NCBI GenBank assembly: GCA_001600875.1
Contig: BCLD01000004.1
Location: 1,004,553-1,068,552 of the forward strand
DNA: 64,000 nucleotides
Source of the DNA: Solicoccozyma terricola
Lineage: Eukaryota > Basidiomycota > Tremellomycetes > Filobasidiales > Piskurozymaceae
Direction of reading: 5' to 3'
Shown: positions 23,129 through 35,003 of the stretch, piece by piece
Layout of the letters: every line of letters begins with the position of its first letter
Position numbering within the stretch: position 1 is the stretch's first letter
Notes under the pieces: generated by a model
The model's database searches: none
What the model saw: only the letters and a program-made list of their open reading frames with translations
Told to the model about the DNA's origin: nothing
Program-made: the position numbers and the translations under genes

Positions 23129-26100
23129 ATGTCCGACATGGACCTCACACCAGCGTCTGAACCCGCACCACCTACGACCACCGCTGATGGCGATATCTAC
23201 CCTATTCACCTCCTCATGGATGAACTCAAATCCGATGACGTTCATCTTCGTCTTCAATCTATTCGAAAACTATCCACCATCGCTTTAGCACTTGGACCAC
23301 AGAGAACTCGCGATGAGTTGATAGTTTTCCTGCAGGATCAATTGGATGACGAGGATGAGGTTTTATTGGTTTTGGCAGAGGAGTTGGGTAGCTTTGCACA
23401 GTATGTTGGAGGTCCGGAATGGGCCCATGTGATTTTGGGACCGTTGGAGAATTTGGCGGCTGTGGAAGAGACATTGGTTAGAGAGATGGTGAGTGTGTGA
23501 GGTTAGAGGAAGGCGAGACCCCGCGGCTGGGGGGGTGAGGGGGGATGGGATAGATGGGTTTGGAGAGGCCTGAAAGGTTTGGACTTGGTGACTTGGTGGT
23601 GGATGGGTAAAGGCATGTTGGCCGCCAAAGCCAAGAAGGTACCCTTAGATTATGTGCGGATGGGAACTTCAGCGGAATTCGAGAAGGCGTCTGATGCGTA
23701 CTGGCTCCCCATTTGAGCGATACGGCGATAAGATGGATACTCGTCTTCCTCTGCGTCGGAAAGAGACGTCTGATCGTTTGTGGATAGCACGGCTGTTCCA
23801 TCAAGATGGAGCCTCCGAAATAAATAAATAAAATCGACAAGCCTCAGTCTGGAGCGTTTCGGCGACTGCATTGCGAAATAGCATCTCGGTCGGGGGATAC
23901 GGGGAAAATTGAACCAGTGGTGGAGTGATGAATTGAAACTGATTGGATGATCGTGCGAACAACGTCCGCCGCATGGGAGCATGTGCGATCAAGCAGACTG
24001 GTGTTCATACCAGGTATCGACGATGGCATGAGCTTGAAGTTTCCTTTGGAAGAATACATCGAAACGCACCCACTGATCCTTCCCACTTTCACTTTCACAG
24101 GCCGCCAACTCCATCTCCTCAATCTCAGTCCTCCTTACCTCTCAGTCCCTACAAACCCATTTCCTCCCCCTCCTCCGTCGTCTCTCCCAAGGCGACTGGT
24201 TCACCTCCCGCACGTCCGCTTGCGCGCTGTACGCTCCTGCTTACCCCGTGGCCAACGAAGAAGGAAGAAAGGAGATGAGAAGGTTGTTTGGAGAATTGTG
24301 CAGTGATGATACACCAATGGTCAGAAGGGCGGCTGCCAAGGCTCTGGGTGTAAGTGGGAGATGCCCGCGTGCGGATGGCCTACGTTCGAGCTAATTGCAA
24401 TCCTCCTGCTTAGCCATTCGCTAAATCCATCATCTCAACCTCCACCGATTCAACCATCCTTATCAACGAGATCATTCCGTTGTACAAACGTCTCGCCTCA
24501 GACGACCAAGATTCCGTCCGACTCCTAACTATCCCAGATTTGATTGCCATCGCCGAGGGTTTGAATCCAAAGACTCTGGTCAAAGAACACGTGGGTGAAC
24601 AATTGGCTGCTAGTTGGACTGACAAGAGCTGGAGGGTGAAATATATGTTGGCGGAGAGGTTTGTCGAGGTTAGTCCTGGAGTTGGTGGTATCATGTGAAT
24701 GAAGGAGGTTGGCATCTGACGACGCTTCAATACCACCCACACCACATCACAGCTTGCCAAAGCAGTTGGTCAGGATATCGTTCGAGAGGATTTGGTTCAG
24801 GCATTTGTTCAGTTGTTGGGTGATGCCGAAGCAGAGGTGAAGACTGCCGCTGCCGGTCAGATACCAGGTAAGTATGGCCCAGTGCCGGGTCTCTTGACAG
24901 CAACCTGACTCGGACATCTATCTGCCTTAGGGTTCGCCGAGCTCATCGACCGAGATGTCATCCTCGCTCGCATCATCCCATGCGTCCAAAATCTCTCTAC
25001 CGATCAGTCTCAGCATGTCAGAGCCGCGCTATCGAAGCAGGTCTCGGGTCTCGCTCCCCTTCTTGGCAAAGCGGCAACCGAGGAATATCTTCTGCCGATT
25101 TTCCTGAGGTTGCTGAAGGATGAATTCTCCGAAGTTAGGTTGCATTTGATCAGCGAGTTGGAAGTTGTTAACAAGGGTGAGTGTGCGCGACGTCGAGGAG
25201 GAATCGTTCATATGACGAGGCTGACGGACATGGTGTAATTGTATTCAGTCATCGGCATTCAGAAACTCTCCCAAGCTCTCCTCCCAGCTATCATGGAACT
25301 CGCCGAGGATAAGCAATGGCGCGTACGGCAAGCCATGATCGAGTATATTCCCCTCCTTGCCACCCAGCTCGGCATGGACTTTTTCGACGACAAGCTCGGT
25401 AATCTCTGCATGTCGTGGATGGGAGACACGGTGTTCAGCATTAGAGAAGCCGCGACGATTAACATGAAGAAGTTGACAGAGGTGTTTGGTCTCGAGTGGG
25501 CGAGGCAGATGATCATTCCGAGGATCTTGGCAATGGGAAAGCATGGCAACTACATGTACAGGATGACGACTGTGTTTGCTATTACCGTGAGTTTTGCGGG
25601 ACGTCCACCTAGCCGCATACTCTTCCTGACCCCATGTCGATCATTAGACCATCGCACCTTCCCTCAACGTCGAGATTATTAGCGATACAGTCCTCGACCG
25701 CACTCTTGAACTGGTCGTCGATCCAATCCCCAACATCCGATTCAACGTAGCAAAAGCTCTCGAGACATTGGCCGAGGTGTTGATGACGACACCGCAGGGC
25801 AGGGAGGTCGCGGAGCAGAAGTTGATACCGGCTTTGAAGAAGCTGGAGAGTGATACCGATGCTGATGTCAGGTGGGTCTTGTTAGTGCGAGATCAGTGAG
25901 GTACTGCAGCTGACGATCTGTGTGTATAGGTATTTCGCCGGGAAGGCTTTGGAGCGGACGCAGCAGTTAGCGAGTGGAGAGGAACCGATGATGAGTGGGT
26001 AGCTGGAACTTTTAGACTGCGAAGCGTAGGGTCCTGACTATCTCTCCCTTCTTTGCCCGCAGCGTCATGAACGAGGAACCAAAACAGATTCGCACCTTAG

Positions 26101-26177
26101 AAGGAAAATTTAAACGTTTGGAACCTTTCTCTTCAGGACCTTTGATGCCCACGTCCCCCCTTCAATCCGTACGATAG
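23129..26177 (+). CDS. TPD3: PP2A scaffold subunit A (PR65/Tpd3)
   Basis: Encodes the HEAT-repeat scaffold that joins the catalytic C and variable B subunits of protein phosphatase 2A. The N-terminal repeats read [40 protein letters not shown], then [43 protein letters not shown]-type and [14 protein letters not shown] turns, and [18 protein letters not shown]. These repeated D-x-x-W-R-V-R and S-x-R turns are diagnostic of PR65. The C-terminus extends past the last repeat with a short tail ending [15 protein letters not shown]. Exon 1 is 23129-23488 and exon 2 begins at 24101, so intron 1 is 612 nt, about ten times the local norm. The splice VREM|AANSISS restores an unbroken HEAT repeat, so no exon is missing there. 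Acts in cytosol and nucleus. Confidence 0.93.
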
Positions 26178-26434
26178 GACAAGCTCCCAACTGCCGGAAC
26201 GAAGCTCATCAACCCTCACATGTCTCTTCTTCCTCTCTCCATTCCAATAGTCGTATTCTTGTACCCCTATGATGCTTCGACAGTGGCCATGGTCTGCTCT
26301 TCGCTCCACCGCAATCCGCGGTTTGCCCGGCTCTTTCAGCGTAGAAGACTGTTGCAACCATTTCACTCAATAAATACCACAGAGCATATCGTTCACAGCT
26401 CAGCGCCCTCTTCCTGCCCCTTATCGTCGTCGCC

Positions 26435-29400
26435 ATGTACGGTTCACGACAAGGATACCAGGTCAACCCGACGCCGGCCTTCCCTCATCAGGAAGCGCAG
26501 ATGGGATACGCGAAGCAGAGCCAGGAAGGTGCTCTCGTCCCATCGACGGCGGGAGGTCAGATGGTTGCTTCGACCTCGAGCAGCGATCCATGGGGACGTC
26601 AGCAGATGGTACCGCCTTACGGTCAGGGTCAGGTGTTGACGTCTCAGCAAGGTAACCAGATAGTTCAGAGCTCGTACGGCCAACCGCCTGCGTTTTCTCA
26701 TCAATTACCTCCTCAAAAGTCGATGATGGTGCAACAACCCCCTTCGCAGTATCAACTGCAAGCTCAGCGTGTGCAACAACCGCCCCAACAGCAATCTTCC
26801 ATGCAACAACAACAACAACAACAACAACCTCAGCAATCCACGGTCGCTCCTCCTACGACGGGTACTGATGAGCTCACGGAAGAGGAGAAAGCGCTGTATC
26901 AACCCTTGCAGTCTGCCGCACATCACTTGACACAGGCCATGGATTCCGATGATCGTGCGGTTCCCAGGTTGGATGATTACCTGAGTGAGTGTGCCGAGTA
27001 ACAAGTCGATCCTCAACAAGACCTACCTGACCGTTACCTGCCAGATGTCATGCTCTCCACTCAATATGACATCCCAGACCCAGACCTTCCTCAACCTTTC
27101 CAGCGTTCAGAGAGACACGACTTCCCACCAGCACTGTACAATGCCCTATGTGAGTATATGCCTTGCACTTTTTATTGGCAATGAATTTCTTATGTTCCTG
27201 ACATTCCAAAAATTGTATCTTTTCCGTAGCAACCAAGCAAAATCATGATAATGTCTCTGTTGGTCAAGGACTCTTTCCGGATATCGCGAGAGCTTGGTTC
27301 TATGTTGGGAGTCAGGTATACCTCTGGGATTGGGAGACTGGGTGAGTGGCTATATAAATTGTTTGGGAACCAACCCCGACTGACCATCGCTCTTAACAAC
27401 TCAGCAAATTGGATCGATGCGACGATGGAGCTACCGAGGCTATTACCGCAGTAGGACTGGTGCGACCTAAGCGACGTGAGTATAGAGTTACGATGACCCG
27501 CATTACGGTCGCTAAATTAAGACTTGTGCACAGAGGTGATTTCCGACGACATCAATTGGATTCTCGTCATCTGTTCCAAAAGTCGTGTCACGCTACTCGG
27601 ACTTTCCATCGTCGAGAAACAACTTCAAGTCTACGCTCTTCCTGGTCTTAAGTTGGACAATCCTTCTGGAACGTACATGATGCAGGTGGCTGACTCTGCC
27701 AATGGAAGGATCTTCTTTGTTGGGAGTGATCAATCGCTGCACGAGTTTTGTTATGAGAAAGAGGGAGGATGGATATGGAAAAGTCAATGCCGATGGCAGA
27801 ACCATAGCACGGGAGGCGGATGGACTTCTCTCTTTCCTGGTGGGAGCAGACGTGAGTACGAGATGTTGTGTCTCATATAGATGCTGCCTTAGGGTCATGC
27901 TTACACCGCCCCTGATCACAGCCGATGTCGCATTTGTGACTGTCGACTCCGACAGACAGACTCTTTACGCCCTTACACATAACTCTCAGATAGAGGTTTG
28001 GCAGATGTCAGATAACGGCGGAATGTCGCAGGGGATGGTTGCTACAGGCTTGATTCAGCGTGCTCAACAATGTACTGCGGCTTCAACCGCATTAGACGTC
28101 ACGAAGGGTGTCAGCATCGTGTCTATAAGCGTTGTGGGCGCTGAGATCAGCTCCAATGTAAACCTCGTGGCTCTCACTTCTACAGGTAAGTTCAAAGCGA
28201 CTGGAGTACGTCTTTGGCGATATACTGACGCACAATGCGAACACCCAGGTGCAAGAATGTACTATACCACCGGCATGTACCGGAAGGACTTCCGCTTGCT
28301 TCATGTTCACCTTCCTGCCGACCACATGACGCAGGCTCTGCACGGTCAGGTCAAAGACGAAACGAAGTGGACCATTACGAAAGCAGCCAGCCGCGTTTGC
28401 TCCGGAGTCACGGTCCTTGTCATCAACAACGCCCAGGACAAGGCAGTCAACATCATTTTCTCCTCCCAAAGCATCTCTCGTGCTCTTGCATTGCCTCAAA
28501 TTCGAGCATATAATCCATCAGCAGCTATTGAGGAGACTTTCGTCGCGCTCCCGATCTCCTCGGAGACAGTCGTTTCAGCAGTCGGTGAGCTGCCACACCT
28601 CACAACATCGGCAGCCAGGGTCCGAGGAACTGTCAACGCACGACCCGGCACCGATCTCGTGCAATCCGAACTGGTAACTGAGGTGACTGTTTCCGACAAG
28701 CGCAAATTTCTCGTCCTGGAAGCGGGTGCTCTTGAGATCATCACCAAGACGCGTCCCATGGATGCTTTCGCCGAATTACTCGACCATGATCCTCAGACCT
28801 TACGACATTATTTATCCAGATGGAGTGACCGGTTTGAGGCACGACCAGCGGAAGTCTGCGCCGTAGTCATTGGCCTCGGGGCACTGGCTCACGCATCGGC
28901 GAGTTTCGACAGTGGAGCAGGTATTGCGCAATCTTCTGTATCCCAAACTGCAGCGGAGTGGTTGCGGACTTACGGATTTGAAGCGGAGAAGAAGTTTGGT
29001 AGGTGCAATTTGAGCACCCGCTTAGTCCTCACGCTGATCCTACCGCCGACCTCTTGACAATTCTGAAGCTCAAACGACAGGCCAGGAGTCCAGCTTCTAC
29101 CGAGAAAGGGGGCTGACAGCGCATCTATCCCGTGTACTGCGCGCGGTATGGACCAGACCTGTGGTCCGCCAATTGTGAGTCTGTGTGTAAAGCTTGCGAT
29201 TTAACAAGCAACTAAGTCGCTGGTCCATATTACAGAGCAATCAATACCCCTTTTAACACAACCCTGTCGGCGACGGAACTGAAGACTGTGCAACGGAATC
29301 TCGAAGGCTTGAAGGCTTTTGCGTCCAAGTAGGTCGAGGTGTTCCTTAAGCCAGGAAAATCCAATATCTGACGCAACCTCCCGGTGCCTTCAGCTACCCC

Positions 29401-32100
29401 ACCGCCTTTGGCTACGAGCACGAGAGCTACATGCCGGCCAATGCCATCTCTGACACCATGAAACAACGGAAAGCGTTATTCGATCAGATTCTACACCTTG
29501 TCGAGCAGGCCATCGAAGCAATCTCTTTTGTTTTGCTCTTGATCGAGTCAGATCTCCCGAGGTTGCTGATGTGAGTATCGTGTGAATCTCCCGGTAGACT
29601 GTCACTCAAAGATCTCTTCCCACCCTTGTAGGACATCGCCGCAACTCAGCGCTGAGCTGAGTCGGATCAGCTACCAGGCGTTAATCACGACCAAGGGCGG
29701 ACGAGAAATCGCCAAGCAGCTGGTAACGGCCCTCATGCAGCAGCAAATCGGGCAGCAAGCAAGTGTGCGTAGGAGTGATACGAAAGCACCTTACCTTTGA
29801 CTGACATCGGCCTTTCTTTACAGATCGAGAACATCACGCGGACACTGCAGAGTCGATGTGGGAGCTTCTGTAGACCAGAAGATGTTATTCTGTACAAGGT
29901 GAGATCAGGCGTTCCTCCTGATGAACGGCATTATATCTGATGCCTCCTTTGCAGGCGATGGAATGTATACGCAAGGCGAGGGACAGTAGAAGCAGCGAGC
30001 AAAGGGAACGGTACTTGAACGAATCTTTGCAGTGGGTGGAGCGGATTTGATTGATCCTCGATCGAAACTGACGGTCCTTGTACTGCAGACTCTTTCTGCA
30101 GAGCGTATCCGCGATCTCCAAGGAAAAAGTTCGAGATATCTGTGCAGAGTACAGACAGATGCAATTCCCAATAGGTAGGTTTATGAAACGATGCGACCGC
30201 TAAGCGCAAGCTAAATGTTTTCGTAATAGGCGCCATCCGCTTGCCATTGGCATGCGCCCAGCGGACGGACACCGAGGGCCGAGCCGTTGATTACTGGACG
30301 TCTCTGGTATCTGGAAACTTGCGAGAAGCTACCGACTCGGGTCGCGGTGCTTTCGATCGCCGTGTCTTTTACTATAACCTGATCACGGAATCCCTAGAGG
30401 TCTTTGACGAACAGCTGAACCAACAGCTGGAGAATGGGATCGGTGCAAATGGTATGTACACATACGTTTCTTCCACTGTCTCATCCTCTGATTTGCGGTA
30501 ATCTTCTCGTCCAGGCATCGACGCAGAGCGGATACGAGAGGTAGCTTTCGATGTAGCAATAAGCGCCGATGACAGGATGTTTCACATGCATCTCTACGAT
30601 TGGATGGTTAAACATGGCAGAGAGGATGAGCTGCTATCGGTGAGAGACGTTGTACGACCCCGGGCGTATACCTGCTAACCCATCTATCGGGGTTGAACAG
30701 CTGACAACCGACTCTGTGGAAGAATATTTGCATCACAAGCTGAAAAATGCTGGCGAGAACATGAACCCGGACCTCCTTTGGAAGTACTACGCTCGACGTG
30801 GGCAACATCGGTCAGCGGCACAGGCCTTGTCTGAGCTTGCCACATCTACCAAGTACGTCCACTTTACATGACCTGCCAGCATATAACGACTGACTCGTGA
30901 AAGCTATGTTGTACCCAGGCTCGCATTCCCTCTGGATGTCCGTGTGCAATACCTCAGCTCTGCTCTTGCCAACGCCAAATCCTCTACTCAATCGCCCCGA
31001 TTCGAGGAACGAGCTAGTGTCGCTCAAATCACGGACCTCGAGGAGCGCACGGAGGTTGCGAATGTTCAAGCAGAGCTCTGGACAGCGGTCTCGCAAAATG
31101 ACAGATTGAACGATGAAACTCGAGCAGAAGCGATGGCTGCGCTGGAATCGAAGTTGATGGATGTGCAAGAGGTGAGGGAGTCTTTACGCGTGGCGAAAGA
31201 AATTGGCTAAACTGAGACCGATTCACCCCAGTTGTACAACCACTACGCAGAACCGCTTGGTCTTTTGCAATGCCAGCTTCTGATCCTTCACGTATCAGAC
31301 TTCCGTGACCAGCAGGTCGTGGAAGACATCTGGAAGCAACTCCTTGATGACGGTGAGTATCTTGTCTCTTCTGTGTGATATACGACCTGGCAGTTGACCA
31401 GATGACTTTCTCAGCTGTTGTGGAGAATGACACTGAAGCAACCAGGCGGAATCTGACTGACCTTGTCGAGCGCTTAGGCAGGCGTTTCTATCCATCTCCT
31501 GCTGCATTCCCCTTTGGTGAGACTGGAACGTCCGGCTGGAAGTATGTTCCTTGGTCTAATCTGCGTCGCTCTTCCAGAATTCGTCTTCAATTACGTCCTA
31601 CGTCAGGGTTACGACATGCGGCAAAGCGCTGCTGTTGGTTGGGTAGTGAAAGCTTTCCACACGGGTAAAGTGCCATTCAACGACATCTGGGCTGGAATCA
31701 TGGGCTTGAGAGGTGGTGAAGTGAGTGTTGGCTGCAATCATAACGTTGCTTCTAAACTTCCGTTTTTGACGACCATTTTTCAAACCATACCAGGCACCAT
31801 TCGGCGAAATTGCTGGAATGCAATTTATTGACGAGGAACTGTCTGTGCTTTTAAAAGCTTGGCTCAAGGAACACCGGGAGGCAATGATGCACGGCGAGGA
31901 GGGGTACTTCCCGGCAGCCGATGTGAGTGCCTTGAGTGAGTATGCTGGCACATTGATTACTGATCGTCTGGGTCGTTCTGCAGGTGGATGCCTTTGTCAA
32001 TTCGTGGCTGATGGATCACGCCGATACCCGCGATGCAAGGACCGGTAACGTGAAGGAAGCCTTTGCTGAAGTACAGAAGGAACTGCGGAAGAGGTTCTGA
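26435..32100 (+). CDS. NUP170: Nucleoporin Nup170/Nup155
   Basis: A large inner-ring nucleoporin that anchors the nuclear pore to the envelope. The N-terminus (about 1-135) is disordered and Gln/Pro/Ser-rich, with a CAA-repeat poly-Gln run near 26803-26826. The beta-propeller begins with NVMLSTQYDIPDPDLPQPFQ, GLFPDIARAWFYVGSQVYLW, WDWETG, then EAITAVGLVRPKR, INWILVICSKSRVTLLGLS and GRIFFVGSDQSLHEFCYE. These blocks are the conserved signature of Nup155/Nup170. The long alpha-solenoid follows and ends with DARTGNVKEAFAEVQKELRK before the stop at 32100. About twenty short introns interrupt it. The propeller blocks make the call firm; internal exon edges in the solenoid were not all resolved. Confidence 0.9.
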
Positions 32101-32541
32101 GTGGTATTTTAATAGACTGTAGACGTACAAGATGGATCCAGATGAAGCCAATTGACATGTCATCAGCCCCACCCAAAAGGGACTCCACCTGCCCCGTCCT
32201 GGCGCGCGGAGGACTTTGTGGCGGTGCGGCCGCAATTAGTGACGCGTGGAAACGGCCGGAGACCGGTTAGGGTGGCGAGCAATTTGTTTCGCCACCAATA
32301 CGTAGTTAATAGTTTAATGGTTTACTCGACCGTGGATAGGAGCGTCCGTCACAGCAAGCTATGGTGAAAAAATGACCAGGTGGCGGCGAGAATGGTGTAT
32401 ATAGGTCTTGAGTCCATTTGAATGGATTGAGGGGTCCAGTCCAATCCACATATCATTCACATATTTCATCTCTGGAAATCATTCAAATCAGACCAACCCT
32501 CACCTAAACAGACACACGCACAACATCAGCTACACTTCGCA
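32101..32541 (+). promoter_or_regulatory. Promoter region of the DHA1 transporter, with TATA-like box
   Basis: The gap after NUP170 contains TATATA at 32398-32403, about 140 bp before the transporter start, and a pyrimidine/A-rich leader (ACAGACACACGCACAACATC) typical of fungal 5' ends. Nothing coding is seen. Confidence 0.45.
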
Positions 32542-34722
32542 ATGGATAGTGCTTTAGAAAGTGCTCCTCAGTCGACGCCAGCATTCCACCATGACCACAT
32601 GCATCGCAGGCTCTCGGGTCTGGACGCGGTCAACTTCCCAGAGGCAACAGAGCGGGGACCACAAACCGATGAATACCTAGTGCGAACCGTTTCTGGGTAC
32701 ATCTCAGCTCGAGACGAGGAAGGTATGCCTGGAATGGAGACTATCGTTGGATCACCAACCAGTACGGTTATCGGAAGACAAGATGTTGAAAAGGGTGCAG
32801 AAGAAGTGAAGCTTGTCACGTGGAAGGTGAGTCGGTCAATCCAAGTCCACAAGCTGGCCATAGAAATAGGAATAAACCCTGCTTGCACAGATTGACGATC
32901 CTGAAGACCCTAGAAACTGGTCAACGGGTATAAAATGGTGAGTCCGCTTCTCTGGCAACAGTCTGCAGCCCAGTCCCCTAATAATCAACACCGCCCACCT
33001 CAGGGTTCGAACTATGACTGTCACATTTGCTTGCTTCGCTGTGGCGATTGGTAGCTCTATCGTCGTTATGGATATGCCTGAGGTTGCTGAAGCGCTGCAT
33101 ACCAGCTTGGATGTAATACACCGTGAGTAGTGGCAGAGTGAAAGGCGCACATGTTGATTGCTAACAGCAGACTGTCTTCTCACAGTCACGGTTACCCTAT
33201 TCGTCCTCGGATTCGCCATCGGTCCTCTAGCGTTCTCCCCTCTTTCTGAACTCTACGGTCGACAACCCATCTTCTTCGCTTCCCTTGGAGGATACTTTGC
33301 TTTCACTTTCCCAAGCGCTTTTGCTCAAAACGCCGCCAGTTTGGTTGTAGGAAGAGCTTTGGCTGGTATCTTTGCCGCTGCTCCTATGACTGTTATTGGA
33401 GGGACTATTGCAGATATTTGGGATGTACCTGATCGTGGTTTGCCGATGGCTCTCTTCAGTGGTACCGTCTTCATTGGACGTGAGTTGCCGGTTCCTGCAC
33501 CTCATATTGGCTATACTTACTGATCGCTTGTGCTTTCCTTCAGCCGTTATCGGTCCAGTCATTGCTGGATACCTCTCCGCTGCAGGATGGAGGTGGAATT
33601 ATGTGAGTAATTTGCCACCACTTCTCCCCGTATGTGCAGCCTTCTGACGTACTCTCATCCTTCTCAGTACCTCCTCCTCATCATCATCGGTATCTCATGG
33701 ATTCTTTGCACCTTCCTCCTCCCGGAAACCTACGCTCCGGTTCTGCTCCGCAAGCGAGCTGCCAAACTCAGGAAGGAGACTGGTGATCCAAGCTACATGA
33801 CTGAACAAGAGAGGAATAAGAGATCTATTGGGGAAATCATCAAGGTGTCTTTGTTCAGACCCATGGAGATGCTGTTTATGGAACCAATCATTTTGTTCAT
33901 TACTGTGAGTGAAGTGAATGTTGTCTATTCAAACTGCCAGCTGATCCTTCCCTTTCTCTACCCTTCCTCAGCTCTACCTCGCTCTCATCTACTCCATCCT
34001 CTACATCTTCTTCTTCGCCTTCCCTATAATCTTTGGAGAAATCCACAAATTCTCCATCGGATCCGTCGGTCTTGCTTTCCTTTCCATCTTGATCGGCATG
34101 CTATTGGCTTTCTTCACTGTTCTACCGTATCAAAAGAGGCTGTACATGAAGGCGCACTTGGCGGCGGAAGCTAAGGGTACACACGTCGTTCCGGAAGCTC
34201 GTCTTCCCTCCATGATGATCGGCAGCGTTATTCTACCCATCGGTGAGTGGATTTCGTGTGTGCTTTACTCCTTTGCCTAACCACTAAAAAATCGGAACCT
34301 TCTTCCAGGTCTCTTCATATTCGCTTGGACTTCGTACCAACAGGTTCATTGGATTGCCCCGATGATCGGAGGAGCGCTATTCGGATGGGCGATGATTTCA
34401 ATCTATGTCGGTGCAAACTCTTACATCGTGGATGCGTTCTCAACGTACGCTGCGTCTGCTATGGCTGCAAAGACGTTTTTATCAAGGCTCGCTGGTGCAT
34501 CTATCGTGAGTGCTGTTTTGTAATCAGCTATCGACATTTAGAAACTAACTGCTTCGTCCCATCCAGCCAATGTTCGTCGATCGGTTTTATCACAGTGCCA
34601 TCGGAGTCAACTGGGCATCATCAGTGGTTGCATTTACCGCACTTATCATGGTCCCCATCCCTTTCGTCTTTTACAAGTATGGTCACGCGATTAGAGCGGC
34701 TTCGAAGAAGGCTAGCTCTTAG
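32542..34722 (+). CDS. DHA1-family drug/polyamine:H+ antiporter (MFS)
   Basis: A 12-helix major facilitator of the DHA1 group, similar to Flr1/Tpo-type exporters that move drugs, polyamines or organic acids out across the plasma membrane. A roughly 110-residue acidic cytosolic N-terminus leads to IDDPEDPRNWSTGIKW, the typical entry to helix 1. Motif A appears as GPLAFSPLSELYGRQP between helices 2 and 3; RALAGIFAAAPMTVIGGTIAD, PVIGPVIAGYL and WRWNY are the usual helix 4-6 marks; LLPETYAPVLLRKRAAKLR ends helix 6. The second half has GLFIFAWTSYQ, WIAPMIGGALFGWAM and NSYIVDAFSTYAASA. It is followed 282 bp later by a P450 in the same direction, so the pair could serve detoxification or export of a modified compound. 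Substrate is unknown. Confidence 0.88.
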
Positions 34723-35003
34723 ATGTCCTTGTCGTTCGTTTATCATCTTCCTTTCCGGCCTGGCACGACCGCTGAGTTAATCACCAGCCTTACGACTCGA
34801 GTGAAATTTAGAACATATCTAGAGTTCCCCCAACGTATGGGGCCTGACATTATAATAATCTGCATGCATGATGGTATCCAAAGCCAGTTACAGTGCAATA
34901 CGATTGGGTGGCGGTGGCGGTGGCGAATATTACGTCATCTTTAGTCACTCGCCAGAAATGAGAAGCGACGACATGCCTTGTGATCAACCAGTAGCCCTCA
35001 ACC

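Noticed and set aside
23478..23992. Open frames inside TPD3 intron 1
   Set aside because: Short, low-complexity, and the intron splices exactly in a HEAT repeat; kept only as a question about non-coding content.
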